Shown here piece after piece: positions 26,474-36,631 of a stretch of 64,000 bases of DNA. Position 1 is the stretch's first letter, and every line of letters starts with the position of its first letter. The notes under the pieces were generated by a model, which worked only from the letters and a program-made list of their open reading frames with translations, made no database searches and was not told where the DNA came from. A program made the position numbers and the translations under genes. The DNA is from Phorcus lineatus (taxonomy: Eukaryota; Mollusca; Gastropoda; Trochida; Trochidae): NCBI GenBank assembly GCA_921293015.1, contig OV121096.1:14883000-14946999 (forward strand), written 5' to 3'.

Positions 26474-26967
26474 CAGAGGTGCCTACCATTACGATTTCTC
26501 CGTAATTATTACGATTTTGACAGGCTAATTACGGCATTACGGTAATGTAATGTATACTACGATTTAAATAAAAAAAATAATGAATATAATAATGGTGCAT
26601 GAAATATTACTTAAATAGAATTATTAATGCGTTGTGAATTGTCTGAATCTTTCTCTATGTCAATCTTTCAAAATGACTCACCAAACAGCATTTATTTCTT
26701 TGAAAAAAAAACCTAAAACGATCGAAAGTAGATTTCTTAGTGCATTTCCTGTTATCATGCGCAACGCTCAATGTGGGAATTCCGCTATGCAAATTAATTA
26801 CGTCACTTCAGTCAATACCTGTCTCTGATTGGTCCATACTTAAGTAATTCCCTGTAATAAAAAACTCCGCGCAGTACTTGGTCGTGTTGATTTATGAAAT
26901 AGAACCCTCTGATCGCTGTATGAAGCTAATTAAAATGACGTAATATCCTGTCGCGTGTTTGAAAAAA

Positions 26968-29370
26968 ATGGCGACTGAAAACGAAATGTTGAAACGAAAA
27001 GCTGAAGATCAAGTGGATTTAGGCAGTAAATCGAAGGTGATAAAAGTATCGCAGCGGCAAACCTATCGCAATGCTTATTCAACGTCTTGGCCATGTTTAA
27101 AACCTTCGACAAAAGGGGCAACTTTCGTTTTCTGCGACGTTTGTGGAACGCATCTGAGTGTTGCGCATGGTGGTCGTGATGACTGCAGACGTCATATTGT
27201 TTCAAAAAAACATAAAGAACTTTCGTTAATGAAACAAACATGTAAGCCAATGGAACATTTCGTGAAATGTGCTGAAGATAAAGACGCTAGTGAACTTGCT
27301 GTCGTAAATGCTGAGACAAAGTTTGCCGAAGTAATTGTTGAAATGAACTTGCCAATAACGCTCTCGACAGTAATGACACGTGTTTTCCCACAAATGTTTC
27401 CCGACAGCGAGATAGCAAAAAAATATGCCTCTTCCAAAAGTAAAACAACAGCATTAATAAATGATCTAGCAATACAGACACAGGAAAATGTAACGGCATG
27501 TATGACAGATCAAGCATTTTCCATCTGTACAGATGGGTCCATTGATGGGATTTCTAAACAGTTCCCAATTGTAGTGAGGACATTCAAAAAAGACTTGACA
27601 GAAAATATATCAAGCCAGGTATTATCTGTGCCAGTGTGTAGTGGGCCAGCAACTGGGGAAAATATCTTCATGCTTCTTGATAAGGAATTGTCATCATGGA
27701 ATATCAGTTGGGATAATTGCATGGCACTTGGTAGTGATAATGCTAATGTTATGTCTGGAAAGAATAAAGGTGTTTTTGGATTCATACTTAGGAAGAATTC
27801 TAACATCTATTTCTCAGGATGTTCTTGTCATTTGGTGCACCTAGCAGCTGAAAAGGCCTCAAGTGAGCTACCAGTGAAAGTAGAAGATTTGTTAATAGAT
27901 GTCTATTACTATCTGGACAAGAGCAGCAAAAGATTATGTACACTCAGGGAATACCAGTCATTGTCCTCTGTTAAAGATCACAAGATTCTTAAACATGTTC
28001 CGACTAGGTGGTTGTCAGTTGGGCAGTGTTTGTCCCGAATATTGGAACAGTGGGAGCCCTTGCTCAATTTCATGAGAGCTGAAAAAGAAAACTTAAATAA
28101 GAAACCTGTGTCAACAGATAAATCAGGAAAAGAAAGCGGCAAACCAAAGATGGATGAAGCACAGTCCAAACAAGATGAAACAAAAACAAGACATGATGAC
28201 CAGAAGAAAAAGATAAGAGACACATCTGTGATCACAAAACAAAAAACATCGGACAGTAAACATAAACAGAAGTCAAGCAGCAGTACACCAGAGCAGAAGC
28301 AAACAAGCAGCACTAAACCAGAGCAGAAGAAAACAAGCAGCACTAAACCAGAGCAGAAGAAAACAAGCAGCACTAAACCAGAGCAGAAGAAAACAAGCAG
28401 CACTAAACCAGAGCAGAAGAAATCATCTATCGGATTTGGATGCTCAGCTCTTCAGAGATTAGACAGAATTTTGTCACAGATGGAAAGTAAAAGGTTCATG
28501 TTATACTGCCATTTTCTACATGATACTATTCCTGTATTTGACCATGTGAATCTTATACTCCAGCAAGAAGCCCCACAAATACACAAGCTCAGGAGAACTC
28601 TGCTTGAGTTTATGAAAAAACTTTTAATGAAGTTTGTCAAACCAAAGTCTATGCATGGTAAGCAAGTCTTTGAAGTGTCCTTCAAGGACAGACAGTGTCA
28701 GAAAGAAGATGTAGAACTTGTCATTGGTTCTGCTGCCAAAGATGTCATCAAGAGTACTTCATCAGGTTTGACAACTCAGGATGTAGCAGAGTTTTACACT
28801 AGTGTCAGACATTTTTTTGAGAGATGTTGTTCCTATATCAGGAAAAATTTTCCACTTACTGACTCACTTCTTGAACATGCAGAAGTTGCTGATGTGAACC
28901 TGAGGGAATCATCCAAGTTTTCATCTTTGGAATACTTTCTAGATAGATTCCATTCTGCCTCACTATTGCAGGGATCTTCAGTTGACAAGCTACAGGACGA
29001 ATTCAGTGAATATCAGTGTGATGACCTCAGTGAAGAAATTTTGTTAAGTGAAAGAGAGGATACAAAATGGGTGAAGATTGCCTCACTGGAAGATTGTAAC
29101 AGACAAAAAAGGTACAGAGTCTTGCCAAATGTGATGCTAGCCATTCTCACTATTCCCCACTCCAATGCTGAATGTGAGAGAATATTTTCATTTATCAGGA
29201 AAAACAGGACAGATTTTAGATACTCTCTGAGTGACCAAACTTTGCAGTCTCTCATGATTCTGAGGTCTGCACCTGGTCTGTGCTATGACAGAAAACACTC
29301 AAAGACTGAACTAAGGCGTTTAAAGAGTGCATACTACCATTCCCTCTGTGCTACTCAGAAGGAACAATAA
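26968..29370 (+). CDS. hAT-family transposase, 800 aa
   Basis: Start chosen at the ATG at 26968, in AAAAATGG context; the open frame reaches a little further upstream without an ATG. A BED-like zinc finger is visible (C56, C59, H76, H82). Catalytic-core features of hAT enzymes follow: D189 in 'CTDGS', D257 in 'GSDNANVMSG', the C-x2-H-type motif near 285-291, and R347-W348 in 'PTRW'. After the insertion domain comes the C-terminal hAT dimerisation region with 'PHSNAECERIFSFIRKNR', where E735/E737 supply the third acidic residue. Residues about 436-486 are a lysine-rich tandem repeat. There are no stops or frameshifts, so it is potentially functional. It would cut and paste its own element. Confidence 0.92.
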   Translation: MATENEMLKRKAEDQVDLGSKSKVIKVSQRQTYRNAYSTSWPCLKPSTKGATFVFCDVCGTHLSVAHGGRDDCRRHIVSKKHKELSLMKQTCKPMEHFVKCAEDKDASELAVVNAETKFAEVIVEMNLPITLSTVMTRVFPQMFPDSEIAKKYASSKSKTTALINDLAIQTQENVTACMTDQAFSICTDGSIDGISKQFPIVVRTFKKDLTENISSQVLSVPVCSGPATGENIFMLLDKELSSWNISWDNCMALGSDNANVMSGKNKGVFGFILRKNSNIYFSGCSCHLVHLAAEKASSELPVKVEDLLIDVYYYLDKSSKRLCTLREYQSLSSVKDHKILKHVPTRWLSVGQCLSRILEQWEPLLNFMRAEKENLNKKPVSTDKSGKESGKPKMDEAQSKQDETKTRHDDQKKKIRDTSVITKQKTSDSKHKQKSSSSTPEQKQTSSTKPEQKKTSSTKPEQKKTSSTKPEQKKTSSTKPEQKKSSIGFGCSALQRLDRILSQMESKRFMLYCHFLHDTIPVFDHVNLILQQEAPQIHKLRRTLLEFMKKLLMKFVKPKSMHGKQVFEVSFKDRQCQKEDVELVIGSAAKDVIKSTSSGLTTQDVAEFYTSVRHFFERCCSYIRKNFPLTDSLLEHAEVADVNLRESSKFSSLEYFLDRFHSASLLQGSSVDKLQDEFSEYQCDDLSEEILLSEREDTKWVKIASLEDCNRQKRYRVLPNVMLAILTIPHSNAECERIFSFIRKNRTDFRYSLSDQTLQSLMILRSAPGLCYDRKHSKTELRRLKSAYYHSLCATQKEQ
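28272..28424 (+). repeat. In-frame 30-bp tandem repeat within the transposase
   Basis: Five copies of a 30-bp unit encode S-S-T-K-P-E-Q-K-K-T. The last three to four copies are almost identical in DNA, so expansion is recent. The surrounding region (about residues 375-490) is Lys/Ser/Gln-rich and probably disordered, lying within the hAT insertion domain. Confidence 0.9.
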
Positions 29371-29696
29371 GTCATCACAGGGTGGTTGGGGAGGGTATTC
29401 CTGAAGCTATTTCAAGGAAATAAAAGGTTAGTGTTATACCTTATGATGATTATGTGTTAAATTTGTTTTAATTATTTTATTCATAGACTTTGAATTATCA
29501 TTACTGAAAGGTCCCAAAAATTACTGAAAAAATCTACATTTCTAATCACTGACTACTGATAGGGCATATTTAGGGTAGGCACCTCTGGTTTGTTGGTTAA
29601 GAAAACAAACAAGATATCGACATAGACAAAGTATGGTGACCCATTTTATATTCTAAATGTTTTACATTGGAATAGGTTTGCATTTTTTGCATTTTT

Positions 29697-31005
29697 AGCT
29701 CATCAGGTCTGAAAGACCCGATGGGCTTATAGCATGGCATGGCGTCCGTCGTCCGTTCATCCGTCCGTCCATCCGTAAACTTTTCACTTTTTCGACTTCT
29801 TCTCCAGAACCAATGACTCTAGAGAGCTGAAATTTTATGTGCATACTCCTTGGCAAATGGGGATTCTAAATTGTAGATTTCGTGACCCCATGACCCCAAA
29901 TGGGGTCACAAGGGTCAAAACCTTAAAAATCTATTTTAATCTTCTTCTCCAGTTCCAAAAGGTCCAGAGAGCTGAAAAGTTGTGTGTAGACTTCTTGGCC
30001 AATGGGGATTCTAAATTGTAGATTTTGTGACCCCATGACCCTAAATGAGGTCAGAGGGGTTAAAACATGAAAAACCTATTTTCATCTTCTTCTCCAGTTC
30101 CAAAAGGTCCAAAGAGCTGAATAGTTGTGTGTAGACTCCTTGGCCAATGGGGATTCTAAATTGTAGGTTTGGTGACCCCAAATGGGGTCACAGGGGTCAA
30201 ACCTGAAAAACCTATTTTCATCTTCTCCAGTTCCAAAAGGTCTAGAGAGCTGAAAAGGTGTGTGTAGACTCCTTGGTCAACGGGGATTCTAAATTGTAGG
30301 TTTGGTGACCCCATGACCCCAAATGGGGTCACAGGGGTCAAAACCTAAAAAACCTAATTTTATCTTTTTACCTAGTTCCAAAAGGTCTAGAGAGCTGAAA
30401 AGGTGTGTGTAGACTCCTTGGCCAACGGGGATTCTAAATTGTAGGTTTGGTGACCCCATGACCCCAAATGGGGTCACAGGGGTCAAAACCTAAAAAACCT
30501 AATTTCATCTTTTTCCCTAGTTCCAAAAGGTCTAGAGAACTGAAAAATTGTGTGAAGACTCCTTGGACACTGGGGATTCTAAATTGTAGGTTTGGTGACC
30601 ACTTGACCCCAAATGGGGTCACAGGGGTCAAAACCTTAAAATCCTACTTTCATCTTCTTCTCCAGTTCCAAAAGGTCTTGATAGCTTAATAGTTGTGTGT
30701 AGACTCCTTGGACAATGGGGATTCTGAATTGTAGGTTTGGTGACCCCTTGACCCCAAATGGGCAATGGGCCTTTTTTATTTGATTGTGAATAACTTTTAA
30801 GAAATACATTGTTGTTTTCTTTCCTCAACATAACAATTTGCAATGTCCCAATGTGCCCTAGTTCAAGCATTTTTTTAATTTTGATATCTGTTTTTTTACC
30901 AAAAAGAAATGTTGACATATTGTTTTGTTTCACTTTCTCTTTTCTTCATAATAAAGGCTGCTTTAATTTATCCAAATAAATATCCAAAGTATCATTTTTC
31001 TTGTG

Positions 31006-31064
<59 letters not shown>

Positions 31065-31140
31065 ATTATATATGGTCCCAGTCTAAACCCAAACACCTAT
31101 TTCTATCAAAAGTCTGATGAGCTACAGAGCCCATGGCTCT
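29697..31140 (+). mobile_element. AGCTCATCAG-family non-autonomous element, copy A
   Basis: The left end AGCTCATCAGGTCTGAAAGA and the right end CTGATGAGCTACAGAGCCCA/TGGCTCT share a 10-bp inverted repeat (AGCTCATCAG). The head has GGCATGGCGTCC and ATCCGTCC repeats. Then come about seven units of 145 bp ('TCCAGTTCCAAAAGGTC', 'GTGTGTAGACTCCTTGG', 'GGGGATTCTAAATTGTAGGT', 'GACCCCAAATGGGGTCACAG'). The tail contains an (AT)n microsatellite at 31008-31060. Short minus-strand ORFs here are translations of the 145-bp unit. Nearly identical to copy B at 37070-38145. Confidence 0.8.
31008..31060. repeat. (AT)n microsatellite
   Basis: About 26 uninterrupted AT dinucleotides within the tail of copy A; absent from copy B. 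Confidence 0.95.
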
Positions 31141-31404
31141 ATTTTTATTTTTTTCCAAACCAAGTGTTTCTTCATGGCACGGAAAACAGGGCGAATTCCC
31201 GGAAGATCATTTTCCAACTAGAGGAAATTGTCAATCTTTTGTATTGAATTTGTATCTTGCTTGGCAATCGATATTAGTTTTGCCTTATTTTACATCAGTT
31301 ATGATCATTTTTGCCTTGTTTTATAACTTGACGAAAATTTTGGTGAATCGATGGGCAAATCCTGTGTTGCTCATCCAAGGCTGATCTTCACGATCTATGT
31401 CTGG

Positions 31405-32750
31405 TGTGCCATGGAGGGGCACAATGATGGCGACTGCTCCAAATGAAAGAACTTTACCCCATAGGCGAGACGTTCATGTATCCTTGATGCGATCTTCGAC
31501 AGGGCAGGAGAGGACGTCAGATCGGCGACCCCCTTTTAAAGCAGCTACGTAGGGTAAAGCAGGTTCAGTTGGTTGGTTCCCCCACTCCCACTCTGCGAGT
31601 CTAGAAAGAAATGTAACCATTCCCGAGTGGCTTCACACTCTTCTGGAATGGTGGCGGGTGGAGGAAATTTTTTCCTGGGCTTTACTTCTCTGATGATTGT
31701 CACAGTGCAGACGGACACATCCCTCTCAGGTTTTCGGGAGGGGGTGGGGGGCCTGAGAGACTAATCACCTGTGGTCTCTGGACCAGTCCAAGATGCACAT
31801 CAATGTGCTAGAGCTTCAGGCATGGCAGTTCCTATTCTGGTGCAATGCTCTTGCCGATGCCTTCACGTGATATTGGTGTTCCCACCACTTCCCCTAGTCC
31901 CCAGGGTTCTGTTGCAGTCTGGTGCTGCTGGCTTTGTTTTAGAAGGCTCAGAGCTGTTTTCAGTCAGTATTCAGGTATCTAGCATGGCCACTGGTACTAT
32001 TACCGTGTCCGCCAGACCTTCTGACACAGGAAGAGGCGCCACACCCTAATCTCAAGATTCAATGGGTAGTTTGGCCTTATGTGAGGAATTGCAAAAGTTG
32101 TAGGCACAATACTGGTCTCAAGGAGGGATTAAATGAACATTCTATATGAGGATACATTGGCCCATTATTTGCTCTTGTGTTGCAATCAAGGGTTTATCTG
32201 TCCCTTTTCTGTGGGTATAGTGCCTATGCTCTAGTTTTTACAGTCTCGTTTAGATGACAGTTTAGCTGCATCAACAGTTAGAGGCTACTTGATGGCCATT
32301 TCTTCTTTCCACATACCAGTGGACGGCCCCTTTTTCGGAAGTCATCCCATGGTCGAGAATCCAGGAAAAAGGCAGGCTTAATTATTAAATTTACATTGTT
32401 ACAGGCGATTGAGCCTGAGATAATTGGTCCCTAGTTTTGTCAGTGCAGTCGGCCATGGCATGACAAGTGACGTGACTGGGTGAGTGTACACTTGCTTGAT
32501 ATTACTCTTTGTTGTTTTCGTGCAGACAGAATTCCACTCCCAGTGACTTTTTTGAAATCTGCTATGGTACCAAAAGGAGGATCACTTCTGAAAAAGAATT
32601 GAACAAACCTGCAGAGGTTTCAGATTCTTTGAAGAGGATCCTCCTTGGGGTATGACCACCCACCTCCCCTTATTCTGTCTGGCTATGCTAGATTGATAAG
32701 TGGTGAGAATAGAGTTACCTGCCGTTGGCACTATGGTAAGCGCTAGGGTT
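31405..32750 (+). pseudogene. Degenerate DIRS-like element (RNase H and tyrosine recombinase remnants)
   Basis: Translation in shifting frames shows the DIRS order. An RNase H-like part has 'LEWWRVEENFF' near 31640, 'VQTDTSLSGF' near 31705 and 'MHINVLELQAWQF' near 31792. About 500 bp later a tyrosine recombinase N-terminal part reads 'SRLDDSLAASTVRGYLMAIS' near 32245-32305 and continues into 'HIPVDG'. Many stops and frameshifts mean it cannot be expressed. The downstream part (32520-32750) is a noncoding end whose pieces recur at 43940-43995 and 63640-63880. It is a different and older lineage than the element at 34-42 kb. Confidence 0.65.
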
Positions 32751-32879
32751 TTGGGCTTTGTTGTCTTGGTGATATATATGAAAACACATTTTTATGTTAT
32801 TTTAAAAATATTTTTTTCTAAATATAGTCACAACCTGTCATATAGCAAAAATATACACATTTTATGCAATAGTACTAAA

Positions 32880-34031
32880 GGGTGAAACGATTCACGGATG
32901 TTCTGATGTATTTCGATACACCCACTACGACACGATACACAATATAGAAATGTTAAAAATCAATTCCTCATTATTCGTTTATGCATACATAACAATCATA
33001 ATGAAACTAAAAATATTATTCTATTTCAATAACATGTTATAAATCTACATACTTTATAGAAACTGGCTATGGACGTGCATGTTTTATTTTACCGGTGATG
33101 AATGAATAAGTTACAGTTTATTATAACTATGCCAAAATTTGAGAAGGTCGTCATTTCATTTACCTACGCATGGCTAGATTGTCATCTGTGAAAAGGTTTC
33201 AAAACAAAATGTAAATGTTGTGATTGTTGAAAGTTTATTCCTTATTTCATTACGGTCATTCAAAATAATTACATTTAACAGTTTTGTATTAATTTGAAGA
33301 GGTCAGCGAGGCCCTATAGTAATACTACAAGACGGCTGAACTTCTTGTGACGTAACTGATGGCACTGAGACGTCATAGCCGCTCGTATCTATGACGTCAT
33401 AACAGAACGAAACCTGACGCTTCTTCGCAACTGTTAGCTTAACGTAATGAAGAAGTAATTCAATACTGGCTAATTTCTATACTTTTCTGCAATATGGCAA
33501 TCTTATTTCACGTTTTTGGTTGGCAGCACATCTGAGATATGACGAATGGCTACTACGTTGATTAAAAAACATTGTCAAATTCAGAATATGGGAAAAGTTT
33601 GAAAGATGAATGAAATAGTACCGGCAACACATTTTTTTCATTGGTTCACAACAACCAATCAAATGCAAAGAAAATGTGTAACTCCTGTGTGACTTACAGG
33701 AAAAATACTACCCTGTGGGTAATATATTGGTAATTTAAGGAGCTATTAATTGAAAGAGAATAAGTAGATGTTATAGCCATATTCTTAAGAAATGTCTTAC
33801 AAAAAATATTTTACAAGACAAATAGGCATTACCAAAAGATAGTATAGTTTTTGCATAAGAAGCTTCAGGAATGAAAACACCATTTGGAGTTGTCAATCAA
33901 ATGTCGGCTTTTCTAAACAATGGAAATGCATATGATTTCCAAAAAAAAATTAAGTTATTTTAATCATTATCATCCGAATACTTATACAAAGGTTCCAAAT
34001 TTGAATTCTATCAATAGTTGTGAATATCAGG
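32880..34031. other. Gene-free intron
   Basis: 'GGGTGAAACGATTCACGG' at 32880 and 'CGATACAC' words resemble ends of hAT-type short elements, but no partner end was found. A cluster of TGACGT words occurs at 33350-33410. No coding sequence seen. Confidence 0.4.
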
Positions 34032-34042
34032 AATTATTGCGA

Positions 34043-34203
34043 AAAACTTTACCTCTAAACCAACATTGACTTATATCTCTCTTTCGGAGAGATCGTACAG
34101 AGCGTGAGAATAAACATTTTTTTAGTGGTGTGCGTGTTGTTCTTCCCAGATTATCTCCCCTGAGTTACCTCCCTTGAATTCCAAACTCAACTGTCATTCT
34201 TTT
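34043..34203. repeat. DIRS left inverted terminal repeat
   Basis: Runs from 'CTTTACCTCTAAACCAACAT' to 'CAACTGTCATTCTTTT' and is the complement of 41965-42118 with only a few mismatches. It contains 'CTCTCTTTCGGAGAGA', itself a small palindrome. Confidence 0.92.
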
Positions 34204-34440
34204 CTCTGTACGCCGCGAGATTGGTCGTACTTTGTGTGAGAGAATTCTTGAGTTCACTCAAGTCTTGGATTACCTTGTGTTTTTTTTGTGAATAACCTCA
34301 GTGTTTTTCCTTCGGATTATTGTGAGTTCTCATCGGATTACCTGTGTGATTCTTATGGATTACTTGTGGGAAATCAGTGAACTTCTGACTTGGGTGAGAT
34401 CACTCCTTTTTTCTTGCGTGTTTTTGTAATCTTCCCCATA

Positions 34441-36287
34441 ATGGCTTCTGTTCAGAAGAAAGGTTTGGAATGTCAGCGCTATTTGTGTAAGGGCAATCCC
34501 CATTCCCTGTGTTATTCTTGTAGTGACAAAATTTCGTGTTCAGTTGACGAAAGATGTTTACTTTGTAATCACCTAACTCTTGATGATTGGCAGATTATGC
34601 ATCATATTCGCACTAAACCTAAGACTCCTAAACGTAAAGCTGTGCCTAAAACTACTCCTCAATCTATGAAAAAGTTGAAGCAAATTTCAGACATCAAACT
34701 CCCGCCAAAGACATCGGAGTTAGACGAGATCAAACAGATAATCGCGGCTCTTACTTCCAACATGGCGTCCATGCAACGAGAAGCAGCTGAGCGTTTCTCG
34801 GCACTTGAAACCAACCAGGGAGATCCCGCGGTAGCAGGCCGTGCGGGCGACCGTCGGGACCACTGTCTAACATCACGTCCAGCCGTATGCAGCCAGCCTC
34901 CCTGATCCTTGACTCAGTGGAGGGGGCGGTCGGCTTAGCTCCTCTGCCTAGCCAAGGAAGCACAGGTCACGGACCCGATGTTCTCCACGGCAGGCACGAG
35001 CCCAGGTTGTCGACTACCTCTGACCCGCTTCTGAATGCCACGGCGCCTAGCGGCGTACAGGCTTCAGTGGCTATTCAGGGAGCCCAGGATGACCTGGTTA
35101 AGCGGCACGGGTCTACCTGCAGCTGCTGGCGAGGCAGGTGGCCGCACTTCTGCACGGGCTGTCCGTGATCATAAGCAGGATTTCATTAGGATTGACAATC
35201 CACCGTTTATTCCCGTGCTTCATAATTCGAACGGACTCACGGCCTTGTGTCATTCTTCCACGGACACGGAATCCATGAATTTTACGGTGGCAAGCCATGA
35301 AGGACAGTTAATTATCCCATCGGATGAGCACTCATTCCCTCTTGTTCCAGAGTGGAATTTTGCGGATAAACTCCAATACTTGCACCGGTTGAAACCTTGT
35401 ACGGCTCTTATTCTCGCGGATGAACCTGCCTCTCCTAGGCCTGATGAGTTGGGGGACTCGGGGTCCCTACCCCCCTCCCGTCCATCCAAGTTTTCTCTGC
35501 CACATTCGTCAAGTATAGGCCGAAGTCAGCTTATTTAATTCACAACAGGTTCGTGTCCCCGGAGTTGCCTGTATTGGATAAGGATTTTGCTAGACTTAAC
35601 CCCCGTGCCCCGTCTGCTAATCAATTTCAGTTTTCGAGATTGGACTTGATGGAGATTGATCGTAATGTATGCCTATCTCAGGATATTATCTCTTACATCA
35701 ACTGGTTTTGTGCGGGTATTAGAGAGATGCTTCCTCCCAAGTTTACTTCGGATGAAGGTATTACTCCTGACACTCTTCAGACCATGAGGGCTGACGATAT
35801 AGCCATGGCTCACGGATTTCTGGACTCGGTTTACCTGGCCTCTCAGGATTTAGCCTCAGCCTCTTCGAACTCGATGTCTCGCATCCTTTTAGCGGAGAGG
35901 CAACAGCATATCTCGTGAGTTCGGGATCTGCCTACGGACGTAAAGGACTCTCTCTTAGCTCAACCTGTTCAAGCACCGTCTCTCTTTAATGGAGCATGCA
36001 CTCAGGCTAGCGAATCACAGGATGCTATGACTACCAAGTCCCTCAATCAAAAGCTCACTGAAGCCTTGATATCTAGAGGTTCTTTCCAGGGACATCGTCG
36101 TGGGAACTCAAACCCTAAACCGAATCCTCAGAACAAGCCTTCGTATTCGCTACCATCCTCTCAGGTCGGGGGCGGACATCGGGACCGTCGGGTTTTCCAT
36201 CCTCCTCAACCTAAGGATCATCCAAGGCCATCGGGGAAGGATCAGACAAGGCCTTTTCGTGGATCCAAAGGTGGCTACCGGCGATGA
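34441..36287 (+). pseudogene. DIRS ORF1 (gag-like), frameshifted
   Basis: Begins ATG at 34441 (MASVQKKGLECQRY). A Cys/His-rich N-terminal segment (C-x4-C, then C-x2-C..C-x4-C-x2-C-like spacing over residues about 10-45) is followed by a basic Lys/Pro region and a probable coiled coil (ELDEIKQIIAALTSNMASM). Recognisable ORF1 sequence then continues in other frames: 34887-35168, 35035-35538, 35553-35918, 36027-36287. The last part is rich in Gly, Arg, Pro and Gln ('GHRRGNSNPKPNPQNKP'). At least three frameshifts and a TGA at 35916-35918 disable it. The family role is nucleic-acid packaging; that is inferred from position and composition. Confidence 0.7.
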
Positions 36288-36631
36288 CTGCCACGCCACT
36301 TCCCCTTCTCAGACCGAACCCTTACGACCGCTTCCGTCCCTCGACATATCCTTGACAATTCCCTTCCCTCAGCCAACCTTCCACTCTGCAGTGGGGGCCC
36401 GTCTGGGTCGATTCTTACGGAATTGGGAGACTGTGTCCGACGATCAGTGGATCCTGTCGATCATCGCCAGAGGCTACATCCTTCAGTGGGATCGAATTCC
36501 GCCAGTTGCCGTCAATCCTCAAGGGGAAAGATTCTTCCTTCAAGGGCCCAAGTTACAAGCCGCTCTTACTGCCATCGAGCAACTCTTGGAGAAGGACGCC
36601 ATTACGGAGTTGGATTCCACCGACGTTTCGC

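Larger units (their letters stand above)
26474..29587 (+). mobile_element. Autonomous hAT DNA transposon, apparently intact
   Basis: Terminal inverted repeats CAGAGGTGCCTACC (26474-26487) and its exact complement (29574-29587) enclose 3114 bp with a single long ORF. The flanks carry a 7-bp direct repeat GTTTGTT (26467-26473 and 29588-29594); hAT duplications are usually 8 bp, so one position may have changed. The left subterminal region (26488-26560) contains many ATTACG/CGTAAT words, a plausible transposase-binding cluster; the right end lacks a matching dense cluster. A candidate AATAAA lies at about 29419. It is in the same orientation as the host gene, inside the intron after exon D. Confidence 0.88.

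Noticed and set aside
27978-28403. 141-codon minus-strand ORF with leucine/cysteine repeats
   Set aside because: Antisense translation of the 30-bp tandem repeat in the hAT transposase.
26968-29370. Domesticated host gene rather than transposon
   Set aside because: Perfect TIRs and flanking direct repeat surround the ORF, which lies in an intron on the same strand; a mobile element is the simpler reading.
30156-30933. Overlapping minus-strand ORFs encoding repeated 'MTPVTPFGV' peptides
   Set aside because: They are translations of the 145-bp tandem unit in the AGCTCATCAG element; the same peptides recur at 37396-38139. No evidence of a protein.
31771-32049. 92-codon ORF
   Set aside because: Wrong-frame translation of the decayed DIRS-like RNase H region; the meaningful peptide (MHINVLELQA) is in another frame.
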